35,301 bases of DNA from Eubacterium sp. (GTDB taxonomy: Bacteria > Bacillota > Clostridia > Lachnospirales > Lachnospiraceae). A program made the position numbers and the translations under genes. Positions 1-8,747 of this stretch are shown here, in pieces. The notes beneath the pieces are model-generated. The model had not been told where the DNA came from. It ran no database searches and saw nothing but the letters and a program-made list of their open reading frames with translations. Positions within the stretch are counted from its first letter, which is position 1, and each line of letters begins with the position of its first letter. The stretch covers positions 1 through 35,301 of the forward strand of contig JAFRHL010000047.1 of the NCBI GenBank assembly GCA_017433295.1, written 5' to 3'.

Positions 1-69
1 ATAGACAGCAACAAATCATATGAGGAAATCCTGGATATGATAAAAAATGATTGCTCCGACGAGGATTAA
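1..69 (+). CDS. 3' end of an unidentified gene (partial)
   Basis: The first 22 codons read open on the + strand and end in TAA at 67-69, with the acidic C-terminus EEILDMIKNDCSDED. A good intrinsic terminator follows 7 bases later, so this is very probably the tail of a real gene that begins before the window. There is too little sequence to assign a family. It is convergent with the adhesin gene that ends at 265. Confidence 0.6.
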   Translation: MDSNKSYEEILDMIKNDCSDED

Positions 70-76
70 AACAGGT

Positions 77-113
77 AGCCCCTTGACATTCTGATTGATG
101 CCAAGGGGCTTTT
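77..113 (+). terminator. Intrinsic terminator of the partial gene
   Basis: A perfect 9-bp stem, AGCCCCTTG (77-85) with CAAGGGGCT (102-110), encloses a 16-nt loop and runs into TTT. It starts 7 nt after the stop codon of the upstream partial gene. Confidence 0.75.
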
Positions 114-214
114 AGGTGTAAAATAATGCAAAGTTGAGATTTATGCTATCATATGTATTCTACCACATTTTCCCGAACTTGGTGTTATAAATTATTGATT
201 TTCGTGCAGAAAAA

Positions 215-251
215 AAAGCTTTCATGCGTTTTTTAAACCCATGAAAGCTTT
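215..251 (-). terminator. Intrinsic terminator of the adhesin gene
   Basis: A perfect 12-bp stem, AAAGCTTTCATG (215-226) with CATGAAAGCTTT (240-251), is followed on the - strand by a run of T (A211-217 on the + strand). It lies 13 nt beyond the stop codon of the adhesin gene. The stem is AT-rich but the poly-U tract is strong. The A/T-rich symmetry may allow some function in both directions. Confidence 0.8.
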
Positions 252-264
252 AAATTGTTAAATA

Positions 265-3200
265 TTATCTGTTCTGTCTCTTTCTCGCCAGTAAAGCTGC
301 TCCGGCCAGACTCACGAGTGTCATACCAAGGAGATAAATGCTCCTTGTCCCCGGGCCTCCGCTTTCCGGCAGCTCGACACCGGGACTGTTATATAATGTC
401 AGCTCCCAGACATCCCTGCCTTCAGAGTCTTTCACAGGCTCACATTCCAGTGGTTCCTGGTCCAGATAAGCCTTTATATCGTTTGTTCCGGCACTGGTAT
501 TTATCTTTACAGGTGCCGGGAGAAGGCTGTAACCATCCAGAGTTTTCGTTTCAAAGAGATAGTAACTTGTATTATTGCCTTCCAATCCTCCAAGATTCAG
601 AATACCGTCCTTGTCTGTGATACCTATCTGCTGAGGGGTCTCTCCCTCTTTTGGCAGGTTATTCTCAACCTGGCTTTGCTTATAGAGTGCAAATTCCACT
701 CCTTCAAGGTTCTTACCATTTGCATCCGTATCTTTCTTCCTGATGCGGACCGGGTTCTTCGGCGTGTTTTTAACTGTGATGCTCATAACCCCGTCAACTG
801 TGTCAATCACTGCAATATCCGGGGTTACAGGCTTAAATGTCCAGGGGCCTGACTGCTGAGGCCGGATCGCCTGCTGCAGGGTCACCTCTCCTGCTGCCGA
901 GATCATGATCCGGATGTCGCATCCCATGGAGATGTAGCCTGATGGGGTTTCGATCTCCCTCAGATAATAGTTGCCGGCAGTAAGCCCCCCGGGATTATCG
1001 GAGTTTTTCATCGCAGTTCCGGGAATAATACCATTTTCATCCGTCTCCAGTGATCTGTATCCTTCCATGGGCTGATAATCGGGCATCGGTTTTTCAGGAT
1101 CAGACAGGCCGTTGCTGCCGGAAGCTAAGATTTCTCTGTAAAGGGCGAACCTTACACCTGACAGAGCTTTCCCTGAGTATGAGTCGATCTTTTTTGCCTC
1201 AAGTGTACAGCTCTCATTCTTAATCGTTACAGTCGGCATCGCATCTGCTGTCGGGGGAGTATCAAGATTACTGATGATATAATAACCATCCTTATGGTTC
1301 TCAGTACTGTCATTGACCTTAACGGTATACTTATCGCCATCGACCTCGACTTTAATTTTCACCGAATCAATCAGGGCCCGGTATCCATAGGGAGCCACGG
1401 TTTCTTTAAGGGTATACTCTTTTCCCGGTTTCAGATAGGCCACTGCGATCAGACCATCTTTTGATGTGAACTCCTTGTTTTTTCCATCCACCTCTGACAA
1501 AGTAAAGACTGCTCCAGACAAAGAATTTCCTTTCAGATCCTCTTTTAACAGCTTGATACCCGGTCTGAAGTTTGTGACAGTATCTGTCCGGATATTTGGA
1601 TATTTCCCATCTGCTCCGGCCTTAAGCTCCTGCCGTGAATAACCTGCTGTATATAAGAGACTTGACGAATACCCTTGTTCATTCGTTTCTCCACCGGCTG
1701 TCAGAGTATCTTTTTCAGCGATTTTTATAATGTTATCTTCTTCGATTTTATGATATTTAGTTGTCTCCCCGGTCACTGTTGTATAACCGGTTACCTCCCC
1801 CGAAGAATCGATGGATACTTCTCCAAGGCTGCTGCCCTCCGGTACTTTCAGCATGATCTCATAGACTTCGTAGTCATTCAGGCTGTCCGCACCCTCATCG
1901 AGTTCCGGGAAAAACCAGCTTAATGAGTTGTCTGTTTTTCCCAGCTGGCGCACGGAATGTGGAACCAGACCGCCATTTTTGAGATAAACCGCAAAGTATA
2001 TCTCATCATGGTTGATCATAAAGTCTGCATCTGACCAGACTTTTTTGACGATGAGTCCATAGCCGTGCTGATTGTGAACAGTGACTGTCCGGCTGGCAGT
2101 GATGGAACCTGTAATAACCTTACCAAGCTCCTGGCGTTGTTCTTCATTTCTAAGTTCATTCTCGTCCAGAGTATATCCCAGCCTGTTATATCCGGCGGGA
2201 ATCTCATCGTCCCGCTCTGCCACCATGAATTCCGTGCCGCTCATAAGCCCGGGGATCTCTACACTGTATCCGGCTTCGATATTTTCAATCGTTCCATACT
2301 CAGAAGTCTGGAAGGTACAACGCTGCTTAAGGGTATCTCCATGCAGGATGGCCGGATCCACATATATATTATTAAGATCCTCAAAGTTGTTTGTACCGGT
2401 GGAAACAAAATCTCCGTCATAGTAATAGCAATAGTCTCCTTCCGGGTTCTTCACACGATAATCGCCCATTGCGTAAATCATGTATTTATCGTCTTTTTTC
2501 CCGATATACACACGGAACTTGAATCTTGTGCTGTCTTCTGTGTATTTGATCTCGTTTTTCCTGTCATTATCCCGCCAGAGTTTTTTCGTGATGGTCAGGG
2601 ATTTCATCGCCCCAGGATTTACATGATTTTCATATATAACCTTTTTGCAGCTGGAAACTGTCTTCTGGGCAGTGATGAAGTCTTTAAAAGCAGACTCTCC
2701 CTCTATCTCCCTCGGCTGGCCTCCCTGGTTCAACTCAGTATTGTTATAAAGATCAGGCGTCGGGTTTTTTTCCTCATTCACCTCATCGTTGACCTTGACC
2801 CAGTCGTATAGGGCAGGGGAATCCAGGGCACATTCTTTGATGTAATATTTCCGGTCCTCGCTCCCGAGGTTTACGGAAATGATCTGTCCTGCTTTCAGGA
2901 AGAACACATCTTTGTATACCATGGTTTTACCACCGGCCATAACGGAATATTCAGGCTCATAATGAACCGGATCTTTCGGGAAGCGAACATCTGTTACAGA
3001 TTCAGTACTATTCACCTTTGTCCATGCATCATTCTCGTCCTGATACCAGATCTGGAAGGGGAATTCCGTCTGGGAATTCTCTGTGCCGGATACTTTTTTC
3101 TCAAGCTGTATCTCACCTTCTTTATATTCCGAAAGATTGAAACGCATACGAAGATTGGAGGCTCCGGCTCCCCGTTCCAGATAGAACATCCTCATGGTAT

Positions 3201-6200
3201 GGCTGGAATAATCTTTGAATACGGTACCATCCGTGCCGTCTGCATTCTTTTTAAAAATGTCATTTGCCCAGTTGTTGACCTCTTCTTCTCCGGCATTTGG
3301 GTTCTTTTGCTTATAGGCTTTGATAAATTGTTCCCTGAGGGTATAGGTTACTCCGTTCTCAGTGATCTGGCCTGTTTTAAAGTTGATATTTCCGTCCAGT
3401 GCCGAATGAATACCGCCCAGGTCAAGAACCAGCATATCATCGATATACAGCCAGAAATCGTCATCCCCCGAGAATTCAAAGATCAGGTCATGGCCCCAGG
3501 CATCCTCACCGTTTTCACTCTGCATAAAGCGGGCAGACATTTCCATCCCGAAGAAATGATCCACATTGGGAAGCTGGTGTTTTTTGTCCCATTTAATTTC
3601 ATACATGGATTTTCCATAGTTGGGATCCAGAGTGGACAGCATATTTGCATGAATATCCGTTGTATTCTTATATATCTTTGATATCTTTTTGGTTTCTGGG
3701 ATTAAATTGCCGTTCTCATCATGGCAATAATTCCCATTCTGGTCTTTCTTAAACCCTTCAATCAAATCGTTGTAGGGAAGGAACTGGCCATGCCGCAGTG
3801 TGTCCTTACCGGTTTCGCCGGACGTTCCCAGCTGGTCATAAATTACAAAGTCGCCTACGGCATATTTCCCTCCGCCCGGTTTATCCAGACCGCACCAGGG
3901 GTCTTCTTCCTTTGATATCAGGTGAGCGAAGTTGCGGGTGGAATCGTATTCAAAATAGCCGGTCTCCTTATAGGTGCTCATGAGGAACTGGTTATTCACT
4001 GTGGAGGCACCATCAAACAGGGTGCCCAGTGAGGTCGGGGGATCCTGCCCTTGAACAGCATTGGGATAACCTGTTCCGTCATTTATATTTCTTTCCAGCA
4101 GATCTTTGGTTCCGGTCCACTGTTCATAGGGAGTATCTCCCAGAACACTGGTCATCTGGGGACTTCTGCCTCCGGTGAGGTCTTCATTCTCCCCAAAGTC
4201 TTTCATCTTCAATGTGATCCCGTGGTCATTATTATCCACTGTGGCAACTGTGGTCACGATTTGTTTGTCATTGGTATTCTCGATCATCCTGGCGAAGTAG
4301 AAATCGCTGGCTTTTGATAATGTTGAAGAGCATAGGCTCCTGTTCTCCTCATCTACCTTCAGTGAGGCATAATAGTAGTCATCCCAGGCCAGGATCGTGG
4401 TATAGTATTCGTTTTTATACCGTCCTTTAAGCTGGATACCGATTTTTGCGTCGGCGAGGAAGCCTTCATCACCATCCGAAGTCTTCGGGGCAATATATTT
4501 CTTTGAATATGGATTGTATAACTCATAATAATGATTCGGCTTCTGTGTTTTTTGATCATAATACTCTGTGAAATCCCACAGCATAGTATTATTTTTGCTG
4601 CCGACCCAGGAAATTGTATCTCCGAATTCGTAGGCTTTTATCAGCTTTCCGTCATAGTCAATGATATAATACTCATATTTACTGCCATTCCAGATACGGG
4701 TATAAACGATTACCTTATCGCCGTTTTTGACGTCTCCGGCTTCTTCTGAGATGCTGACCTTCTGGGAAGTATATGTCACAAAGTCATCATCATTCATGCC
4801 CGCAAGTGTGGCAAAATTCATCCAGACGCCCTGACCGTTATCCCTGGCGGTTGTTTTTTCAAACCAGCTCCTGCCGCCGTTTACTTTAAGGGCACCATTT
4901 TGGGTGCTGAACTTATACTTTCCTTCATTATTTCCTGTTCCGGCATCTATCTTTATTCGACAGTCATCGTCGGTTCCATCGTCTGCCAGTGATATTCCGT
5001 CACTGCTGATCTTAAGGTATTTCAGCTCAGATCCCACATATGTTGAAACGGAGTATCTGCCGCCGCCGGCCTCATTGAAAGTCCAGCTGGTAATATTACT
5101 GTTACTTGCAACATAGACATAGTCTTCGCGGTTAACGGTATTTATACGAACCGTTGTTGCTTTTCCCTGCAGCTTGCTGCCCTCTTTGTCGGCGGCAGCC
5201 ATCAGGGCTGTACCCTTGGGATTTGTCCCGTCCTCCGTATTGATCAGGCAAAAGCTTTTCCCCTTCAGATCCTCCAGATCATTTGAGGGCTCCAGCTTCA
5301 CGATGGCATAGACTGAAAACTTCTCCGCTTCGAAGGTAACTGCCACTTCGTCTTTCTCAGATTCAGTATCTTCCACATCCACCTCCCGGATGACTTCGGG
5401 CTTCTTCGATTCATCGGCAAAATGTACCACCTGGGTATCTGCCAGCTTATTGCTTTCGGCTTCCTTATATTCAATCTTTACATTAACCGGGCCGGCAGGC
5501 TCGATTTCTTTTTCCTCCTGGCCGCCGACGAAGGTTATGTCAAAGAAGCGGGCGACTGTTACGGTACCGTTCTTCTCCCTGACGGCAGCTTCAGCCCGTT
5601 CGTAATAATCCTGGTATTCCTTCTTCTCCAGCCTGCTGGTAGAGTCCTCCCTGATCTCACGGACATCAATCTTAACATCTTCAGGAAGCTTTGCGTCCTT
5701 CCCGTAGCTTGCAGTTACCGTAAAATCCCTGCCTTCATAAGTCAGAGTGCCCTCAGAGTATTCGTCCTCCCGGGCGGTGACCTGTGTGGTCGCCTCTGCC
5801 GGGGTATTGGCTTCCGTAGTCGCCTCAGCCAAGTGCTCAGCCTCGGTGGTCTTTTCCGGATCTTGAGCTTCCGTGGCTGTCTCGGCCGGATCTTGAGCTT
5901 CCGTGGCTGTCTCGGCCGGATCTTGAGCTTCCGTGGCTGTCTCGGCCGGATCTTGGGCTTCCGTGGCTGTCTCGGCCGGAGTTGTTGATTCTTCAGGATC
6001 TGCTTCCTTCTCAACACCTTCAAATGTAGTCGCAATGACCTGGTCATCCTGGTTGCTGTCCGAAAAGATGACCATATTGCTGCCATCCTCCAGGGGCTTT
6101 ACAGACCTGCCGGTAACATAGATGTCCGCCCACACGCTGACGTCCTTCTCTGCATTCTCGGAGATCATGGCAGAATTCCAGTCCACGGTCATGGTCCACC

Positions 6201-7308
6201 TTCCGGTGTTCTCGTTCTGACTGATGGCATAGCTGCCTGCTCCGGTGTCCTGAGATCCCTGATGGTTATCCGGCGTGGCTGTTCCCAGGATCAGCTGGGA
6301 CATACCCCGGTCTTCATTGTTATGCCAGTTGGCGATGACATCTGTAAACTCGATGTTGCCAGGGAGCATATACTTTGTGTCATAGGTGGCAGCTGTCACA
6401 GTTCCTTTTTTGAACTTCATGGCCAGATGGACACATACAAGGTCTTTCTCCTGCAGAACAGTACCCATCCTGACTCTCTTCCAGGAAGCTCTCTCTTTAT
6501 CAGAGGATCTGAAATACCACATTCCTGTATTCCGGGTCATATGATCAGACAGGTTGACGGCCAGCGCGCCTTTACGCTCTGCCTCTTTCTCATCTACAAC
6601 CTCTGCGTACTCTGTGGCGATCTCTTTATGTTCTTTTGTCTTTTTAACAAAGACGACTTTATTGCTGTCATCATCCAGAGGCTTTAAAGCTTTGGCAGTG
6701 ACATACATATCCGCCCAGACATCCACAGGCTTTTTTTCATTCTGGGATATAAGATAGGGATCCCATTCCGCAATCAGTTCCCATTTGTCTGTTTCTTTGT
6801 TTTTTGTAATCTTGTATTTTCCCGCCAGGTATTTCTGTCCTCCGGAGTTTTTGTCCGGGGTGGACCTGCCGAGAATCAGCTGGTTCATTCCGTGGTCATC
6901 ATCATTGAGCCAGTTGGCGATGACATCCGTGATCTGAACACTGTCAGGTATCTCATAGATCGACTCAGAAATATTGTCAGTGACAATCCCCTTCTTAAAC
7001 CTTAATGCCAGATGAAGGCATACCAGATCTTTCTTCCCGAGAACCGTGTCCTTATCCACTTCTTTCCATGAAGCTTTGTCTTTATCTGATGGTCTGTAGT
7101 ACCATAGTCCTGTATCATCTGTTAAATAATCGGCAAGATCCATAGTATCGGACTGGTTGTTATCTTCAAGGGCAAATGCAGGCTGAATGTTCATACAAAC
7201 AATGATACACACCAATATTACTGCTATTGCTGTTAAAACGGCAGTCAGGCTCCTGTTTTTCCTTTGTTGAGCAATTTTTAACTTAATCTGATCACCTGAT
7301 TTCTTCAT
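265..7308 (-). CDS. Giant LPxTG-anchored adhesin / pilin-like surface protein
   Basis: A 2347-residue surface protein. I start it at ATG 7306-7308 because AGGAGAT lies 6 nt upstream; an ATG at 7326 has no such site. Residues 1-46 are a long Gram-positive signal peptide (basic N-end, hydrophobic core, AFA cleavage site). Two ~180-residue copies of one domain follow (about 57-235 and 247-425), then four exact 10-residue repeats (PAETATEAQD, about 444-484). A fibro-slime domain is clearest around 1250-1305 (FSGDDDFWLYIDD). Five Cna-B/SpaA-like modules start near 1565, 1745, 1917, 2033 and 2185; the last three carry paired Lys and Glu motifs (for example LKETVAPYGY) typical of isopeptide-bonded pilin folds. 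The C-end is LPESG (2313-2317), a hydrophobic segment and RKRQNR, a sortase substrate signal. Expected role: covalently anchored adhesion or pilus tip/backbone. No sortase is in view; two signal peptidases lie upstream. Confidence 0.93.
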   Translation of the reverse strand: MKKSGDQIKLKIAQQRKNRSLTAVLTAIAVILVCIIVCMNIQPAFALEDNNQSDTMDLADYLTDDTGLWYYRPSDKDKASWKEVDKDTVLGKKDLVCLHLALRFKKGIVTDNISESIYEIPDSVQITDVIANWLNDDDHGMNQLILGRSTPDKNSGGQKYLAGKYKITKNKETDKWELIAEWDPYLISQNEKKPVDVWADMYVTAKALKPLDDDSNKVVFVKKTKEHKEIATEYAEVVDEKEAERKGALAVNLSDHMTRNTGMWYFRSSDKERASWKRVRMGTVLQEKDLVCVHLAMKFKKGTVTAATYDTKYMLPGNIEFTDVIANWHNNEDRGMSQLILGTATPDNHQGSQDTGAGSYAISQNENTGRWTMTVDWNSAMISENAEKDVSVWADIYVTGRSVKPLEDGSNMVIFSDSNQDDQVIATTFEGVEKEADPEESTTPAETATEAQDPAETATEAQDPAETATEAQDPAETATEAQDPEKTTEAEHLAEATTEANTPAEATTQVTAREDEYSEGTLTYEGRDFTVTASYGKDAKLPEDVKIDVREIREDSTSRLEKKEYQDYYERAEAAVREKNGTVTVARFFDITFVGGQEEKEIEPAGPVNVKIEYKEAESNKLADTQVVHFADESKKPEVIREVDVEDTESEKDEVAVTFEAEKFSVYAIVKLEPSNDLEDLKGKSFCLINTEDGTNPKGTALMAAADKEGSKLQGKATTVRINTVNREDYVYVASNSNITSWTFNEAGGGRYSVSTYVGSELKYLKISSDGISLADDGTDDDCRIKIDAGTGNNEGKYKFSTQNGALKVNGGRSWFEKTTARDNGQGVWMNFATLAGMNDDDFVTYTSQKVSISEEAGDVKNGDKVIVYTRIWNGSKYEYYIIDYDGKLIKAYEFGDTISWVGSKNNTMLWDFTEYYDQKTQKPNHYYELYNPYSKKYIAPKTSDGDEGFLADAKIGIQLKGRYKNEYYTTILAWDDYYYASLKVDEENRSLCSSTLSKASDFYFARMIENTNDKQIVTTVATVDNNDHGITLKMKDFGENEDLTGGRSPQMTSVLGDTPYEQWTGTKDLLERNINDGTGYPNAVQGQDPPTSLGTLFDGASTVNNQFLMSTYKETGYFEYDSTRNFAHLISKEEDPWCGLDKPGGGKYAVGDFVIYDQLGTSGETGKDTLRHGQFLPYNDLIEGFKKDQNGNYCHDENGNLIPETKKISKIYKNTTDIHANMLSTLDPNYGKSMYEIKWDKKHQLPNVDHFFGMEMSARFMQSENGEDAWGHDLIFEFSGDDDFWLYIDDMLVLDLGGIHSALDGNINFKTGQITENGVTYTLREQFIKAYKQKNPNAGEEEVNNWANDIFKKNADGTDGTVFKDYSSHTMRMFYLERGAGASNLRMRFNLSEYKEGEIQLEKKVSGTENSQTEFPFQIWYQDENDAWTKVNSTESVTDVRFPKDPVHYEPEYSVMAGGKTMVYKDVFFLKAGQIISVNLGSEDRKYYIKECALDSPALYDWVKVNDEVNEEKNPTPDLYNNTELNQGGQPREIEGESAFKDFITAQKTVSSCKKVIYENHVNPGAMKSLTITKKLWRDNDRKNEIKYTEDSTRFKFRVYIGKKDDKYMIYAMGDYRVKNPEGDYCYYYDGDFVSTGTNNFEDLNNIYVDPAILHGDTLKQRCTFQTSEYGTIENIEAGYSVEIPGLMSGTEFMVAERDDEIPAGYNRLGYTLDENELRNEEQRQELGKVITGSITASRTVTVHNQHGYGLIVKKVWSDADFMINHDEIYFAVYLKNGGLVPHSVRQLGKTDNSLSWFFPELDEGADSLNDYEVYEIMLKVPEGSSLGEVSIDSSGEVTGYTTVTGETTKYHKIEEDNIIKIAEKDTLTAGGETNEQGYSSSLLYTAGYSRQELKAGADGKYPNIRTDTVTNFRPGIKLLKEDLKGNSLSGAVFTLSEVDGKNKEFTSKDGLIAVAYLKPGKEYTLKETVAPYGYRALIDSVKIKVEVDGDKYTVKVNDSTENHKDGYYIISNLDTPPTADAMPTVTIKNESCTLEAKKIDSYSGKALSGVRFALYREILASGSNGLSDPEKPMPDYQPMEGYRSLETDENGIIPGTAMKNSDNPGGLTAGNYYLREIETPSGYISMGCDIRIMISAAGEVTLQQAIRPQQSGPWTFKPVTPDIAVIDTVDGVMSITVKNTPKNPVRIRKKDTDANGKNLEGVEFALYKQSQVENNLPKEGETPQQIGITDKDGILNLGGLEGNNTSYYLFETKTLDGYSLLPAPVKINTSAGTNDIKAYLDQEPLECEPVKDSEGRDVWELTLYNSPGVELPESGGPGTRSIYLLGMTLVSLAGAALLARKRQNR
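5858..5977 (-). repeat. Four tandem 30-bp repeats in the adhesin gene
   Basis: Four head-to-tail 30-bp units (5858, 5888, 5918, 5948) are identical except for one A/G change in the last. They encode the 10-residue unit PAETATEAQD. More decayed units (AEATTEANTP type) flank them. The stretch is a Thr/Ala/Glu-rich spacer between the N-terminal domains and the rest of the adhesin. Near-identity suggests recent expansion and likely length variation between strains. Confidence 0.95.
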
Positions 7309-7373
7309 ATAATTATCTCCTTCCATACCTTTAAATGGTTATGGGGAATACGTTATACAATAATTCGTTTTGT

Positions 7374-7382
7374 ATTATAGCA
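7374..7382 (-). promoter_or_regulatory. Extended -10 promoter of the adhesin gene
   Basis: On the - strand TGCTATAAT (TATAAT at 7379-7374, TGn just upstream) is a full extended -10 box. The -35 region is poor (TTGTTT at about 15 nt), as expected when TGn is present. T-rich DNA lies further upstream. The transcript start would be about 55 nt before the chosen start codon. Confidence 0.6.
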
Positions 7383-7424
7383 CCTTCAAAAGTAAAACAA
7401 AAGGAAAAAAAAATGTCCAAAAAG

Positions 7425-7533
7425 CAGGGCTGTTCCTTTTCATTTTTACATGAGTTTTCCAAAAGAATTACTATATATTATATTCCTTGCCCAACCACCG
7501 GGGTTCCCCGTCAACTTTAATATGGCAGCCCTG
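7425..7533 (-). other. Structured intergenic segment before the adhesin promoter
   Basis: CAGGGCTG (7425-7432) and CAGCCCTG (7526-7533) form an 8-bp inverted repeat, extendable by a G-U and an A-U pair, enclosing 93 nt. Inside is a small CGGGG/CCCCG hairpin (7499-7510). On the - strand the closing arm is followed by TTTTT and then a nine-T run (about 7405-7413). This resembles a leader or small RNA ending in a terminator, but I recognise no known family. The rest of the 305-bp gap holds the terminator at 7546-7580 and the adhesin promoter. Confidence 0.3.
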
Positions 7534-7545
7534 TTTCATTCAAAG

Positions 7546-7580
7546 CAAAAGCCCTACTTCCCGATGAAGTAAGGCTTTTG
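7546..7580 (-). terminator. Terminator of the signal peptidase operon
   Basis: A 15-bp stem with one mismatch (7546-7560 with 7566-7580) and a 5-nt loop lies 52 nt after the stop of the downstream signal peptidase gene. The stem ends in TTTTG on the - strand but has no long T-run, so it may terminate only partially. Confidence 0.6.
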
Positions 7581-7631
7581 GCAGATAGCAATCTTTTGTT
7601 GAATATCGAATCATTGGCAAAGGGCGAACTA

Positions 7632-8255
7632 TTAATGAACTATCCCGAAGCTCTTCAGGGGCCAGACCCTGATGAGCAGTCTTCCCACCATATCCTCTTC
7701 CGGGATGCAGCCCACGGACTGGCTTCTGGAATCGGAAGAATTCTCCCTGTTATCACTGAGAACAAAAATCTTGTTCTCAGGAACTGTATATGGAAATGTG
7801 ATGTTACATTCCCCCAGCATTTTCTCCTTAACATATGGTTCATCCAGGGCTGAGCCGTTTACGGTAACGGTTCCCGACTCGTCTATATTAATAGTATCTC
7901 CGGGTTCACCGATGACCCTCTTGACCAGGATCTTGTTGCTGCAGTAGAAAGCCACTACATTTCCCTTCTTCATGCCTCCCCGGCTGCACAGCACGATATC
8001 TCCCGCATTCACAGCGGGAACCATAGAGGTGCCGTATACCTGCAGAACAGGAAGCCACAGGGTGGCGACCAGCACAGCAATCCCGGCAACCGTGATCAGG
8101 GTAAATATTGTGGAACGCAGTGATTCGGCAAACTTTTTCCGGTAATTCTCCCTCTGAAATTCTTCCTCCAGGGCAGAAAGATCCAGGGTCCGGCTCCTGG
8201 ATGCCGTATCCATCAGTGAATCAATCCTGTTATCCTTATCATCCATATCATCCAT
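7632..8255 (-). CDS. lepB: Signal peptidase I (second of two)
   Basis: Type I signal peptidase, 207 residues. It cleaves signal peptides of secreted proteins on the outer face of the membrane. It has a charged cytoplasmic N-terminus, one membrane segment (about 49-71), then the catalytic Ser in GTSMVP (Ser77) and the general-base Lys in LVKRVIGEPGD (Lys112). The conserved SDNRENSSDSR box (usually GDNRxNSxDSR) closes the core. The start overlaps the stop of the preceding coiled-coil gene. ATG at 8255 sits directly against GGGAG, so the in-frame ATG at 8246, nine nt from GGGAG, may be the true start. It is one of two paralogues in the same operon directly upstream of the giant surface protein, which suggests dedicated processing of that protein or its partners (inference). 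Confidence 0.9.
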   Translation of the reverse strand: MDDMDDKDNRIDSLMDTASRSRTLDLSALEEEFQRENYRKKFAESLRSTIFTLITVAGIAVLVATLWLPVLQVYGTSMVPAVNAGDIVLCSRGGMKKGNVVAFYCSNKILVKRVIGEPGDTINIDESGTVTVNGSALDEPYVKEKMLGECNITFPYTVPENKIFVLSDNRENSSDSRSQSVGCIPEEDMVGRLLIRVWPLKSFGIVH

Positions 8256-8700
8256 CTCCCGCCGGTTCCTCCTGTACCATTACAGGGCTCTCTTCCGCTG
8301 CCGGTTCTTCTGCCGCTTTTTCCTCCTGTATCGTCTCAGGGTTTTCTTCTGTTGCAGCTTCTTCTGTTGCGGCTTCCTCCTGTACTGCTTCCGGTTTCGC
8401 CGGGGCTGCCTTCTTTTTCCTGCCCATGGACCAGATTGCATCGATCTCTTCCTCTGTCAGGCCTGCGTGAGCCGCCGAAAGCTTCTCAATTCTCTCAAGA
8501 CGTCTCATGATTATCTGAAGAGATGCTGCCTTCTCCAGATTGGCCTTGCATATAGCCAGCTCCTTGGTCAGCTTTTTATTTCTCTGACGAAGCCTGTCCG
8601 CAAGCCGGGTCTGTTCTATAAGCATCTCCAGAAGCTCAGCCCTCGACAGCTTCTTGATATCGTTATCAGGATTATTCTTTTTTCCAATACCAAATGCCAT
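8248..8700 (-). CDS. Small coiled-coil protein of unknown function
   Basis: 150 residues, ATG with AAGGAG 8 nt upstream. Residues 1-75 are rich in charged heptads (KLSRAELLEMLIEQ, RQRNKKLTKELA) and predict a coiled coil. Residues about 100-150 are a Glu/Ala/Pro-rich low-complexity tail with EEAAT repeats. There is no signal peptide or membrane segment. From memory, similar KLSRAELLE proteins occur beside surface-protein and signal-peptidase genes in Lachnospiraceae, but I know no demonstrated function. It lies between two signal peptidase genes and overlaps the second by up to 8 nt, so the three are probably translationally coupled. Confidence 0.75.
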   Translation of the reverse strand: MAFGIGKKNNPDNDIKKLSRAELLEMLIEQTRLADRLRQRNKKLTKELAICKANLEKAASLQIIMRRLERIEKLSAAHAGLTEEEIDAIWSMGRKKKAAPAKPEAVQEEAATEEAATEENPETIQEEKAAEEPAAEESPVMVQEEPAGDG

Positions 8701-8747
8701 ATCTCTTTCTCCTTACAATCAATCGAAAACGCCTCTGAGATTAACCA

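Noticed and set aside
2065-2811. Long + strand open frame inside the adhesin gene
   Set aside because: Shadow frame of a continuous 2347-residue protein with clear domains; no ribosome site.
5858-5977. CRISPR-like array
   Set aside because: The 30-bp units abut with no spacers and encode a protein repeat.
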